Below are positions 25,343 to 33,191 of a DNA stretch of 45,198 nucleotides, piece after piece. The stretch comes from Chitinophagaceae bacterium (lineage in GTDB: Bacteria > Bacteroidota > Bacteroidia > Chitinophagales > Chitinophagaceae), in NCBI GenBank assembly GCA_024643655.1, contig JAHEMM010000014.1, forward strand, positions 1 through 45,198. Reading direction: 5' to 3'. The notes under the pieces are model-generated. The model was given only the letters and a program-made list of their open reading frames with translations. It ran no database searches and was not told the DNA's origin. The translations under genes and the position numbers were made by a program. Position 1 is the first letter of the stretch. Every line of letters begins with the position of its first letter.

Positions 25343-26398
25343 ATGACAACGATTAAAGGACCCGGAATTTTTCTTGCTCAGTTTATGGGTGATAAGGCAC
25401 CTTATAATAATTTAAAATCAATTTGCACATGGGCCGAAGAGTTAGGATATAAGGCAGTTCAAATTCCTACCTGGGATAGCCGTTGTATTGACTTGCAAAA
25501 AGCTGCGGAAAGTAAAACGTATGCAGAAGAAATAAAAGGGATAGTCAATGATTGTGGATTAGAAATCTCAGAACTTTCAACACATTTACAGGGACAATTA
25601 GTTGCAGTACATCCGGCTTATGATATTTTGTTTGATGGTTTTGCGCCTGAACATTTGCGAGGAAATCCTAAAGCAAGAACTGATTGGGCGGTGCAACAAT
25701 TGAAATATGGTGCAAAAGCTTCTCAGCATATGGGATTAAATGCACATCCAACTTTCAGTGGTTCCTTATTATGGCATACTTTTCACCCTTGGCCACAACG
25801 GCCTACCGGATTAGTAGAAGAAGGGTTTAAAGAATTAGGAAAACGATGGACACCGATATTGAATTATTTTGATGAATGTGGCGTGGATATTTGTTATGAA
25901 ATTCATCCGGGTGAAGATTTGTTTGATGGTGTGACTTATGAAATGTTTTTGAATGAAGTCAATAATCATCCAAGAGCTTGTTTGTTATATGATCCATCGC
26001 ATTTTGTTTTGCAGCAATTGGATTATTTACAATACATTGATCATTATCATGAAAGGATTAAAGCATTTCATGTAAAAGATGCTGAGTTTAATGCTACTGG
26101 AAGGCAAGGAACTTTTGGCGGCTACCAAAGTTGGGCAAATAGAGCAGGACGTTACCGAAGTCCCGGCGATGGTCAGGTAGATTTTAAAACTATATTCAGT
26201 AAACTAACGCAATATGATTACAGTGGTTGGGCAGTAATGGAGTGGGAGTGTTGCCTCAAACATCCGGAGGATGGTGCAAAAGAAGGTGCTCCATTTATTC
26301 AGCAGCATATTATTCGGGTTACTGATAAGGCATTTGATGATTTTGCTGGCAGTGAAAGTGATGAAATGACAAACCGGAAAATATTAGGTTTGGATTAA
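25343..26398 (+). CDS. Sugar phosphate isomerase/epimerase (cytoplasmic TIM barrel)
   Basis: A 351-residue AP-endonuclease-2 fold isomerase without a signal peptide. Metal-ligand regions are visible in order: ISELSTHLQGQLVAVHPAYD, DICYEIHPGEDLFDG (Glu), CLLYDPSHFVLQQLDY (Asp, His), KAFHVKDAEFN (His) and AVMEWECCLKHPEDGA (Glu). It directly follows the Gfo/Idh/MocA gene, a pair often seen together in sugar-catabolic loci of Bacteroidota, so an epimerase or isomerase step on the same sugar is likely. It is the third TIM-barrel isomerase in this locus and the only one predicted to be cytoplasmic. Confidence 0.92.
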   Translation: MTTIKGPGIFLAQFMGDKAPYNNLKSICTWAEELGYKAVQIPTWDSRCIDLQKAAESKTYAEEIKGIVNDCGLEISELSTHLQGQLVAVHPAYDILFDGFAPEHLRGNPKARTDWAVQQLKYGAKASQHMGLNAHPTFSGSLLWHTFHPWPQRPTGLVEEGFKELGKRWTPILNYFDECGVDICYEIHPGEDLFDGVTYEMFLNEVNNHPRACLLYDPSHFVLQQLDYLQYIDHYHERIKAFHVKDAEFNATGRQGTFGGYQSWANRAGRYRSPGDGQVDFKTIFSKLTQYDYSGWAVMEWECCLKHPEDGAKEGAPFIQQHIIRVTDKAFDDFAGSESDEMTNRKILGLD

Positions 26399-26421
26399 AC
26401 TTTGATAATGGATTAATTTTG
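26389..26421 (+). promoter_or_regulatory. Promoter of the cytochrome c-DUF1080 pair
   Basis: TTTG at 26389-26392, 21-bp spacer, and TAATTTTG at 26414-26421, an exact TAnnTTTG box. It begins inside the last codons of the isomerase gene and ends 18 bp before the cytochrome ATG. A second TTTG (26401-26404) is too close to act as -33. Confidence 0.65.
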
Positions 26422-26439
26422 TAATTAAAATTTAATAAA

Positions 26440-26835
26440 ATGAAAAAAATTATTTGTTTACTGGGTCTAGGTCTTATTTTAATTTCATGCGGAAATGGTG
26501 GTGATAATAAGAAGTCAGAGGTTGATAAGAAAGAAACTGTTACAGATGTTGATATTACCAAAAATCCTGATTATGAAAAAGGGCTTGGGCTTTTAGCAAA
26601 AAGTGATTGTTTGACCTGTCATAAAGTAGATGAATTTTTAACTGGGCCTTCTTATAGGGATGTTGCTAATAAGTATGCAAGTATGCCGGATACCATCGTT
26701 TCTCATTTAGCTGGGAAAATTATAAACGGTGGAAGTGGTGTTTGGGGTGAAATAGCAATGACACCTCATGCAGCTATTTCGCAAGAAGATGCCGAAGCGA
26801 TGGTAAAATATATTTTACTACTTAAAAATAAATAA
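26440..26835 (+). CDS. Lipoprotein cytochrome c (class I, single heme)
   Basis: A 131-residue c-type cytochrome anchored by lipid: signal peptide with lipobox LILISC (Cys17), then an acidic-lysine linker. The heme site is Cys57-x-x-Cys60-His61 (SDCLTCHKVD), and Met107 in WGEIAMTPH is the likely sixth ligand. Size and motifs match small periplasmic or surface cytochromes that accept electrons from sugar dehydrogenases. Within this locus it is the natural electron acceptor for the GMC flavoprotein. It is followed 2 bp later by the DUF1080 gene and has its own promoter. Confidence 0.93.
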   Translation: MKKIICLLGLGLILISCGNGGDNKKSEVDKKETVTDVDITKNPDYEKGLGLLAKSDCLTCHKVDEFLTGPSYRDVANKYASMPDTIVSHLAGKIINGGSGVWGEIAMTPHAAISQEDAEAMVKYILLLKNK

Positions 26836-26837
26836 TA

Positions 26838-27575
26838 ATGAGAAATATATTGATACTTGCATTTATTTCTTCGGCGTTATTAATTTCATGCAGCTCGTCA
26901 AAAGAAACAAATGAAAGTAATAACATGTCTAAAGAAGAAAAAAATGATGGATGGGTTTCTTTGTTTGATGGTAAAACAGCAAAAGGATGGCACAAGTATG
27001 GCGGAACTCCTGTTGGTTCTGCCTGGAAAGTAAAAGATGGTTATATGTATCTGGATACAAGTGGTAAAGAAAACTGGCAAATAAAAAATGGTGGTGATAT
27101 AGTTACTGATAAAGAATATGAGAATTTTCATTTAAAGCTGGAATGGAATATTGCTAAAAATGGAAATAGCGGAATTATCTTTTATATTAATGAAGATAAA
27201 TCAAAATATAATTGGCCATGGGAAACAGGACCTGAGATGCAGATTTTGGACAACAATGGTCACCCGGATTCAAAAATTATAAAACATAGAGCTGCTGATT
27301 TATATGATTTAATTACTGCTTCTCCAGAAAATGTAAAACCACCTGGTGAATGGAATCAAGTAGAGCTAAAATGTTTTAATGGTAATTTAGAATTTTACCT
27401 GAATGGTGTGAAAGTTTTAACTACTATAATGTGGGATGCAGCATGGAAAAAACTAATAGCTGCCAGCAAATTTAAAAATATGCCTGGTTTTGGTATTTAT
27501 AAAAAAGGAAGAATTGGTTTACAAGATCATGGAGACGAAGTTAAATTTAGAAATATAAAGATAAAAGTGCTTTAA
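26838..27575 (+). CDS. DUF1080 (3-keto-disaccharide hydrolase family) lipoprotein
   Basis: A 245-residue lipoprotein: lipobox LLISC (Cys18), a Ser/Lys/Glu linker, then one jelly-roll DUF1080 domain (about residues 38-245). Characteristic segments are WVSLFDGKTAKGWHKYGG, EYENFHLKLEWNIAKNGNSGI, ETGPEMQILDNNGH, PPGEWNQVELKCFNGNLEFYLNG and the closing GRIGLQDHGDEVKFRNIKI. The family (PF06439) includes 3-keto-glycoside hydrolases. Being lipidated, it should act at the periplasmic or outer surface, where the GMC enzyme would make its substrate. Last gene of the rightward operon. Confidence 0.93.
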   Translation: MRNILILAFISSALLISCSSSKETNESNNMSKEEKNDGWVSLFDGKTAKGWHKYGGTPVGSAWKVKDGYMYLDTSGKENWQIKNGGDIVTDKEYENFHLKLEWNIAKNGNSGIIFYINEDKSKYNWPWETGPEMQILDNNGHPDSKIIKHRAADLYDLITASPENVKPPGEWNQVELKCFNGNLEFYLNGVKVLTTIMWDAAWKKLIAASKFKNMPGFGIYKKGRIGLQDHGDEVKFRNIKIKVL

Positions 27576-27585
27576 TAATTGAAAG

Positions 27586-27613
27586 GATATTAAACTAATA
27601 TCAATACTTTTTT
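27586..27613 (+). terminator. Weak terminator after DUF1080 gene
   Basis: A 6-bp AT-rich stem (GATATT / AATATC, loop AAACT) with a T6 run at 27608-27613. It reaches into the stop codon of the convergent pyk gene. The stem is weak, so this is tentative. Confidence 0.5.
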
Positions 27614-29102
27614 AATCAACTTTTGTAATTTTCAAAACATTGGTTTGTAAATGCAGGTCAATAGGTGTACTACCAGTATTGATTACAATATCACCTGACT
27701 TTAAAAATTTTCGCTCTTTTAAAATATCGATTTGATCAAAAATAATATCGTCCAGACTTTCTTCCTCATCATAATAAAAAGCCCTTACACCCCAGCTTAA
27801 AGTAAGTTGATTAACTAAACTTTTTTCTTTCGTAAAAATATATAACGGAGCTTTTGGTCTGTAACTACTTAAGATAAATCCAGTATAGCCACTTTGCGTC
27901 ATCCCGATTAACGCATCAGCATTTACATCTGTAGAAAGTTTACAGGCATTATAGCAAATTGCATCACTTAAAAAAGAAGGAGAGTGTGGTTGAGGTACCA
28001 ATTCATCTTCACGGTTATAATTGTATCCGGACTTTTCTACTTCTATTATTATTTTGCGCATTGTTTCTACAACCAATGTAGGGTGCTCTCCAGCTGCTGT
28101 TTCGGCGCTCAACATAACAGCATCTGCACCTTCAATTACCGCATTTGCTACATCCGTAATTTCACTTCTGTTTGGTTTGTTCAATTCAATCATGCTTTCC
28201 ATCATCTGTGTAGCGACAATCACAGGCTTAGCACGGTGAAGACACATGCGGATAATTTGTTTTTGTAATAATGGAATTTTTTCCACTGGAAGTTCAACTC
28301 CAAGATCACCCCGGGCAATCATTACTGCATCCGATTCTACAATTATATCTCTTAAATTTTCTAGTGCTTCTGGTTTTTCAATTTTTGAAATAATCTTGGT
28401 CATGCTATTCTTATCCGACAATCTTTTTCTTAATCCCTCAAGATCTTTTACACTACGAACAAAAGAAAGTGCAACCCAATCTAATTTCTGTTCTATAATG
28501 AACTCCAGATCTTCAATATCCTTTTCTGTTAATGCAGGCAATGAAATTTTTGTATCAGGAAGATTTATTCCTTTTTTTGAAGACAATACGCCACCCATTG
28601 TTACGACTACTTGTACGTCATTATTTTTTAGTACTTCTTTTACTTTTACTTCAAGCTTTCCATCGTTTATAAGAATCGTATTGCCAACAGTAACATCCTG
28701 ATGAAGATTTGTGTAAGAAACATAAATTCGGTCTTTATTTCCAATTACTTTTTCGTTCGTAAAAGTGAGTATGTCACCAGGTGTAATAATCATTTCTCCT
28801 CCTTCTATTTCGCCAACACGAAGTTTTGGACCTTGCAAATCCCCAAGTATGGCGATGTTGAATGGTTCGGTCTTATTTATTTTTCGAATAAATTCTATAA
28901 TGCTAGCTTTGTTTTCATGTGTTCCGTGAGAAAAGTTTAAACGAAATACATTTACACCTGCTCTTACTAATTCAAGTAATTTCTCATAAGTATCACAAGC
29001 CGGACCAACAGTAGCTACTATTTTTGTTTTATGGGTTTTGTGTGCAATTGCTGCATCCCTGTCCATTGATTCATGATAATACTTCTTTGAGTGCTTAGCC
29101 AT
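27612..29102 (-). CDS. pyk: Pyruvate kinase
   Basis: A 496-residue glycolytic enzyme converting phosphoenolpyruvate and ADP to pyruvate and ATP. The catalytic barrel starts with KTKIVATVGPAC and NVFRLNFSHGTHE; a B domain lies around residues 95-190. Active-site segments are WVALSFVRSVKDL, KIISKIEKPEAL (catalytic Lys) and MIARGDLGVELP (metal ligands), followed by KPVIVATQMMESMI and the C-terminal allosteric domain from about residue 370. A basic N-terminal extension of about 20 residues (KHSKKYYHESMDRD) precedes the barrel. It lies 42 bp downstream of pfkA and is probably transcribed with it, joining the two classic control points of glycolysis. Confidence 0.97.
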   Translation of the reverse strand: MAKHSKKYYHESMDRDAAIAHKTHKTKIVATVGPACDTYEKLLELVRAGVNVFRLNFSHGTHENKASIIEFIRKINKTEPFNIAILGDLQGPKLRVGEIEGGEMIITPGDILTFTNEKVIGNKDRIYVSYTNLHQDVTVGNTILINDGKLEVKVKEVLKNNDVQVVVTMGGVLSSKKGINLPDTKISLPALTEKDIEDLEFIIEQKLDWVALSFVRSVKDLEGLRKRLSDKNSMTKIISKIEKPEALENLRDIIVESDAVMIARGDLGVELPVEKIPLLQKQIIRMCLHRAKPVIVATQMMESMIELNKPNRSEITDVANAVIEGADAVMLSAETAAGEHPTLVVETMRKIIIEVEKSGYNYNREDELVPQPHSPSFLSDAICYNACKLSTDVNADALIGMTQSGYTGFILSSYRPKAPLYIFTKEKSLVNQLTLSWGVRAFYYDEEESLDDIIFDQIDILKERKFLKSGDIVINTGSTPIDLHLQTNVLKITKVD

Positions 29103-29144
29103 TTATGATAATTTTAAGTTGATTTTTCCTTATTTTTTTTGCAA

Positions 29145-30128
29145 TTAGGAAGCAAGTATTTTAACGATTTTCAACCACTCGTCGCTTATTTTACCTTTAT
29201 TCTTAACAGCATTTTCGAGTGGGATATAATGCATTTTATTATTCTGAATACCAACAAAGACATTATTCCGGCCTTCTATTAACGATTCTACTGCATGAAA
29301 ACCCATTCGGCTGGCAATTAATCTATCAATACAAGTAGGAGATCCGCCTCTTTGTATATGACCAAGAATACAAACTCTTATCTCTGCATTGGGTAGATTG
29401 TTTTTAAGTAATTTTTGTACTTCATTTGCACCTCCAAAATCATCTCCTTCTGCAACTACTATAAGGTTTACTAATTTTTTACGTCTTTCTTTTTCAAGAA
29501 GTGATGTTACAATAGCATCCATATCTGTTTTACGTTCAGGAATAAGAATATTTTCTGCTCCAGTGGCTATTCCACTATGTAGCGCAATATATCCTGCATC
29601 TCTGCCCATTACTTCAATAATAAAAATTCGATCATGGGCATCCATTGTATCTCTTATTTTATCAATTGCTTCTACTGCAGTATTTACAGCCGTATCAAAG
29701 CCAATTGTAAAATCGGTACCTTGAATATCTTTATCAATTGTTCCTGCAATACCTATGCAAGGGATGTCAAATTCTTTACTAAAATTAACAGCGCCACGAA
29801 ATGAACCATCACCGCCAATAATAATAAGACCATCAATTTCTCTCTTTTTTAGATTATCATATGCTTTTTTTCTTCCTTCATATTCATAGAATTCTTTACA
29901 TCTGGCAGTTTTTAAAATTGTTCCTCCTCTTTGAATAATATTAGCAACGGAACGAGAATCCATTTTAAATATGTCATCCTCAATTAATCCCTGATATCCT
30001 CTCATTATACCATATACTTCCAATCCATGGTAATTTCCAGTTCTAACAACAGCTCTAACAGCTGCATTCATACCAGGAGAATCGCCCCCTGAGGTTAATA
30101 CACCAATCTTTTTTACTTTTTTTTCCAT
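29145..30128 (-). CDS. pfkA: ATP-dependent 6-phosphofructokinase
   Basis: A 327-residue enzyme phosphorylating fructose-6-phosphate with ATP. The N-terminus is KKIGVLTSGGDSPGMNAAVRAV; GGDGSFRGA is the ATP-type signature (PPi-dependent enzymes have GGDDS/T), and GIAGTIDKDIQGTDFTIGFDTA holds the catalytic Asp region. MGRDAGYIALHSG and ILGHIQRGGSPTCIDR complete the substrate site. A longer frame begins at a TTG at 30149, but that codon overlaps the promoter box, so the ATG at 30126-30128 is the start. First gene of a pfkA-pyk unit. Confidence 0.96.
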   Translation of the reverse strand: MEKKVKKIGVLTSGGDSPGMNAAVRAVVRTGNYHGLEVYGIMRGYQGLIEDDIFKMDSRSVANIIQRGGTILKTARCKEFYEYEGRKKAYDNLKKREIDGLIIIGGDGSFRGAVNFSKEFDIPCIGIAGTIDKDIQGTDFTIGFDTAVNTAVEAIDKIRDTMDAHDRIFIIEVMGRDAGYIALHSGIATGAENILIPERKTDMDAIVTSLLEKERRKKLVNLIVVAEGDDFGGANEVQKLLKNNLPNAEIRVCILGHIQRGGSPTCIDRLIASRMGFHAVESLIEGRNNVFVGIQNNKMHYIPLENAVKNKGKISDEWLKIVKILAS

Positions 30129-30146
30129 TTCTTTGATTAAGGAGTG

Positions 30147-30179
30147 CAAAAATAGCTAATTGTTATTAATGTGTAACAA
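30147..30179 (-). promoter_or_regulatory. Promoter of pfkA-pyk
   Basis: TATTTTTG at 30154-30147 on the minus strand is an exact -7 box. A TTG at 30179-30177 lies 22 bp upstream, slightly wide for the -33 element. Predicted start near 30142, leader about 14 nt. Confidence 0.65.
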
Positions 30180-30303
30180 TAACACACTAACAATTGTTCG
30201 GTCAGTTGCGAAGATACGATTCCGTTTTAGAGGGCTTCTAGTATATACTAATTAATAAGATAATTCCGTTTATTAGTTCAGACAATATTTTAATAGTATT
30301 TAG

Positions 30304-31059
30304 ATGAAGTTTTTATTTTTTCTGACATCGATATTTTGGTACTTTAACTGTCATGCACAACCAGACAGTACTAAAATACTCAGAGCCTTTCCGATTACTA
30401 ATTATATTCTTGAATTAAATGATAGTACAAAACTTGTTCAATTGGAGATACCAGATACGGCTGTACTTAAGTTCAGCAATAAACAAATTGGAATTCTTTG
30501 GGGTGTTTATAATAAAAAAAATGAAGATATTATTCAAAAGGGCTACGTTAAATGCCAATTAGTCAAGGGTAACTTTTATTATTTTGCTGTTACTAATATT
30601 CAGCATGAAGCAGTAATAAAAGAAGGCGATTTAATATATACTTTTTTACATAAAACAACAATATATGACGGAATGCTTCCAAAGCTTGCTGCACATTTTA
30701 TTAGATTAAAAGATGTGTATGAAAAGCCATTTTATGACAGATATCTTATTTTTTTGGAATGGACGAAAGAGGAAGAACAGGAACAAATAGATTCGATGGT
30801 AAGGGATATACGTTTTACCGGAAAATATTTTATTGAAAATAATCCATCCATTGATAAACCGATAAAAAATGGTAAGTATGCAGGCAAACAAACTTTAACG
30901 GTTATGACAGAATGTGAATCGGCTGATTTAGTTGATTTTTTTAATTATGTACTTGCAAGGCCAAGAATTTATGCAGGAAAAGAATGGAAGATTTCAGAAA
31001 TTTTTGCAACCTGGTTATCTGAAGGAGCTCCTACAGTAATCAGCGATAACTCAAAATAG
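30304..31059 (+). CDS. Secreted protein of unknown function
   Basis: A 251-residue protein I do not recognise. Residues 1-18 form a Sec signal peptide (FLFFLTSIFWYFNCHAQ), so it is exported; the Cys before HAQ does not sit in a clear lipobox. The rest is soluble and mixed alpha/beta, with acidic and aromatic stretches (YDRYLIFLEWTKEEEQEQ) and a C-terminal ADLVDFFNYVLARPRIYAGKEW segment. No repeats, membrane segments or catalytic motifs are visible. It lies between the pfkA promoter region and the RmlD-like gene, which starts 32 bp later on the same strand but has its own -7 box. Confidence 0.75.
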   Translation: MKFLFFLTSIFWYFNCHAQPDSTKILRAFPITNYILELNDSTKLVQLEIPDTAVLKFSNKQIGILWGVYNKKNEDIIQKGYVKCQLVKGNFYYFAVTNIQHEAVIKEGDLIYTFLHKTTIYDGMLPKLAAHFIRLKDVYEKPFYDRYLIFLEWTKEEEQEQIDSMVRDIRFTGKYFIENNPSIDKPIKNGKYAGKQTLTVMTECESADLVDFFNYVLARPRIYAGKEWKISEIFATWLSEGAPTVISDNSK

Positions 31060-31079
31060 TATTTAATAGCCATCAGTAC

Positions 31080-31087
31080 TAATTTTG
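31080..31087 (+). promoter_or_regulatory. -7 box directly before the RmlD-like gene
   Basis: TAATTTTG, an exact TAnnTTTG match, ends 4 nt before the ATG at 31092. Transcription would start at or next to the start codon. No -33 match was found at the right distance. Confidence 0.5.
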
Positions 31088-31091
31088 AACT

Positions 31092-31979
31092 ATGAAAATT
31101 TTAATTACAGGTGCAAATGGATTTCTTGGGCATTATCTGGTTGAAAGTTTATTAAATACAAATTATTCTATTATTGCTACCGGCAAAGGAAATTCACGGT
31201 TGTCATTCAGCGCTGATAATTTTTTATATACAGAAATGGATTTTACAAATGCAGCGTCGGTAAATGAAATTTTTGATACGTATAATCCTGAAATTGTTAT
31301 TCATGCAGGCGCTATGAGTAAACCTGATGAATGTGAACTAAATAAGGACCTTGCTTACAATGTAAATGTGCAAGGCTCAATTAATTTGCTTGAAGCAGCA
31401 AAACTGCATAATTGTTTTTTTAGCTTCATATCCACAGATTTTATTTTTGATGGTGAAAAAGGAAACTATCGGGAAGAAGATTTACCGGCGCCAGTTAATT
31501 TTTATGGACAAACTAAATTATTCGCCGAGGAACATGTAAAGGAATATAAAGGTGATTGGAATATTATACGAACGATACTTGTTTATGGTAAGCCAAATTC
31601 AGGAAGACAAAATCTATTAACTATTATAAAAAGGAAACTTGAAACCAAAGAAGGGTATAATGTTTTTGACGACCAGATAAGAACCCCAACGTATGTTGGC
31701 GATCTTGCCAACGGGATTATAACCGCCATAACAAAAAAAGCAACAGGAGTATTTCACATTTCCGGAAACGAGGAGCTTTCACCTTACGAAATGGGTTGCA
31801 AAACTGCAGACTATCTCGGATTGAATAAAAGTCTTCTAAGAAAAATTACCAAAAGCGATTTAAAAGAAATTGCAATTCGGCCACCAATTACCGGTTTTGA
31901 TATCAGCAAAGCGAAATCGTTATTGAATTATCAACCAATCTCATTTGATGAGGGGTTGATAAAAACATTTTCAAATTAA
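31092..31979 (+). CDS. RmlD-like NAD(P)-dependent sugar nucleotide reductase (SDR)
   Basis: A 295-residue extended short-chain dehydrogenase. The nucleotide-binding loop is TGANGFLG (6-13). The active site is STD (114-116) with Tyr138 and Lys142 in FYGQTKLFAEEH. The ISTDFIFDGEKGNYREEDLP arrangement, the length and the late RTPTYVGDLANGI segment match dTDP-4-dehydrorhamnose reductases. No other rml genes are near, so it could be a related SDR with another substrate. Cytoplasmic. The TAA stop at 31977-31979 converges on a short outer-membrane-protein-like remnant and arginase. Confidence 0.88.
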   Translation: MKILITGANGFLGHYLVESLLNTNYSIIATGKGNSRLSFSADNFLYTEMDFTNAASVNEIFDTYNPEIVIHAGAMSKPDECELNKDLAYNVNVQGSINLLEAAKLHNCFFSFISTDFIFDGEKGNYREEDLPAPVNFYGQTKLFAEEHVKEYKGDWNIIRTILVYGKPNSGRQNLLTIIKRKLETKEGYNVFDDQIRTPTYVGDLANGIITAITKKATGVFHISGNEELSPYEMGCKTADYLGLNKSLLRKITKSDLKEIAIRPPITGFDISKAKSLLNYQPISFDEGLIKTFSN

Positions 31980-32038
31980 AAGTGATAACTTATTCCGGCT
32001 TTTATATTGTGATGAAATGTAACTACATTAATTCTAAT
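31976..32038 (-). pseudogene. Possible 3' remnant of an outer membrane beta-barrel gene
   Basis: A minus-strand frame of about 20 codons ends in HHNIKAGISYHF and a stop. Alternating hydrophobic residues closing with a terminal Phe are the hallmark of outer membrane beta-barrel proteins in Bacteroidota. The frame is closed upstream by a TGA inside the arginase 3' end, so no intact gene exists. It is too short to be certain and could be chance. Confidence 0.25.
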
Positions 32039-32981
32039 TCATCAATAAAACATTTACACTTCTTTGTAAAATATTAAAAGCAATTTCAGCCATGAGATTC
32101 TCTTTATCTAATGTTGGGTTCACTTCTGTTATTTCCAAACAACAAACTTTTCTGTTTTGCATGAACTTGCTGATAAGGTCTTCGGCTTCTCTTTCTTTTA
32201 GACCGTTTCCAACTGGCGTGCCGGTTCCCTTCGAAATGGAAGAATCAAGACTGTCTACATCAAAAGAAATATAAATATCTGTACAATCTGATAAATGCCT
32301 TAAAGCAGCCCTTACTACATTTTCAGCACCTTTACTTCTTACTTCTTTTGTTGTTATTACTTTCATGCCATACTTTTCAATAAGGTGTCGCTCTTCTTTT
32401 TCATAATCTCTTAATGAAATAAATACTACATCTTCTGGCAGCACTTTTGGGCTAATTTTTCCAATGGTTTTTAAATATTCCCAATGTTTTTTAGTTTGTT
32501 CATCAATTTCATGAACTGCACATTCTTCATTGTCTTTAGCAATTGTGGCAGCCATTGGCATGCCATGTACATTTCCTGAGGGGGTAGTATAAGGTGTATG
32601 TAAATCTGCATGTGCATCAATCCATATAATACCTAGTCGGCCTTTTGGATTAGCCATTTTTAATCCGGCTATTGTGCCTCCAGCGGAGCTATGGTCTCCA
32701 CTAAGAATAACAGGAAAAAAATTATTTTTAGTTGCATCACAAATTGATTTACTCAATCTTTCATAGATAGCTGCAACACCTTTTATTCTTTTCGCATAGG
32801 GTGATTCGATTGGTTCATACAATAGTTTATTTTCATCCTGTATTTTTTCAGTCGGGAAATGAATAAAGAAATTACTCATAAAATCTAATGCCGCAACTTT
32901 AATTGCTTCTATGCCAAGACTGGACCCTCTGGTGCCTGCACCTATTTCAGATGGCACTTCTATTATTTTGACATTTTTCAT
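32034..32981 (-). CDS. Arginase family protein (probable arginase)
   Basis: A 315-residue ureohydrolase expected to split arginine into ornithine and urea. The binuclear manganese ligands are all present: His97 in SGDHSSAGG; Asp122, His124 and Asp126 in IDAHADLHTP; Asp241 and Asp243 in SFDVDSLDSS. The SKGTGTPVGNGL loop after the last ligands is typical of true arginases rather than agmatinases, which is why arginase is preferred. The N-terminal EVPSEIGAGTRGSSLG also fits. Cytoplasmic, monocistronic, with a 210-bp gap to the next gene upstream holding no recognisable exact promoter box. Confidence 0.9.
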   Translation of the reverse strand: MKNVKIIEVPSEIGAGTRGSSLGIEAIKVAALDFMSNFFIHFPTEKIQDENKLLYEPIESPYAKRIKGVAAIYERLSKSICDATKNNFFPVILSGDHSSAGGTIAGLKMANPKGRLGIIWIDAHADLHTPYTTPSGNVHGMPMAATIAKDNEECAVHEIDEQTKKHWEYLKTIGKISPKVLPEDVVFISLRDYEKEERHLIEKYGMKVITTKEVRSKGAENVVRAALRHLSDCTDIYISFDVDSLDSSISKGTGTPVGNGLKEREAEDLISKFMQNRKVCCLEITEVNPTLDKENLMAEIAFNILQRSVNVLLMN

Positions 32982-33191
32982 AAATCAATCGTTAGATAAA
33001 TAAATCTTTATCGCTTCATCATGGAATTGTTTAATCAAATATTGATAATAGTTTTTTGTTGAAAATCTTTTTTACAAAGCTTATTAAGCTTTGAACAGAT
33101 CTAATTTGTAAAATCAACTACTTAATTAAAATAAATTTAAAGTTAACTATTTGTTTCGGTGTAGTCAAGTTTTGCTTGTCTATTTGATATC

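Noticed and set aside
28246-28701. Open frame of 151 codons opposite pyruvate kinase (and similar antisense frames, for example 3290-3601 and 29389-29724)
   Set aside because: Low-complexity, serine- or aromatic-rich translations lying wholly within clear genes on the other strand; they are shadows of the coding sequence.
33075-33093. Inverted repeat CAAAGCTT / AAGCTTTG with a 3-nt loop upstream of arginase
   Set aside because: The T run is on the wrong side for termination of the upstream-lying genes, and no regulator motif is recognised.
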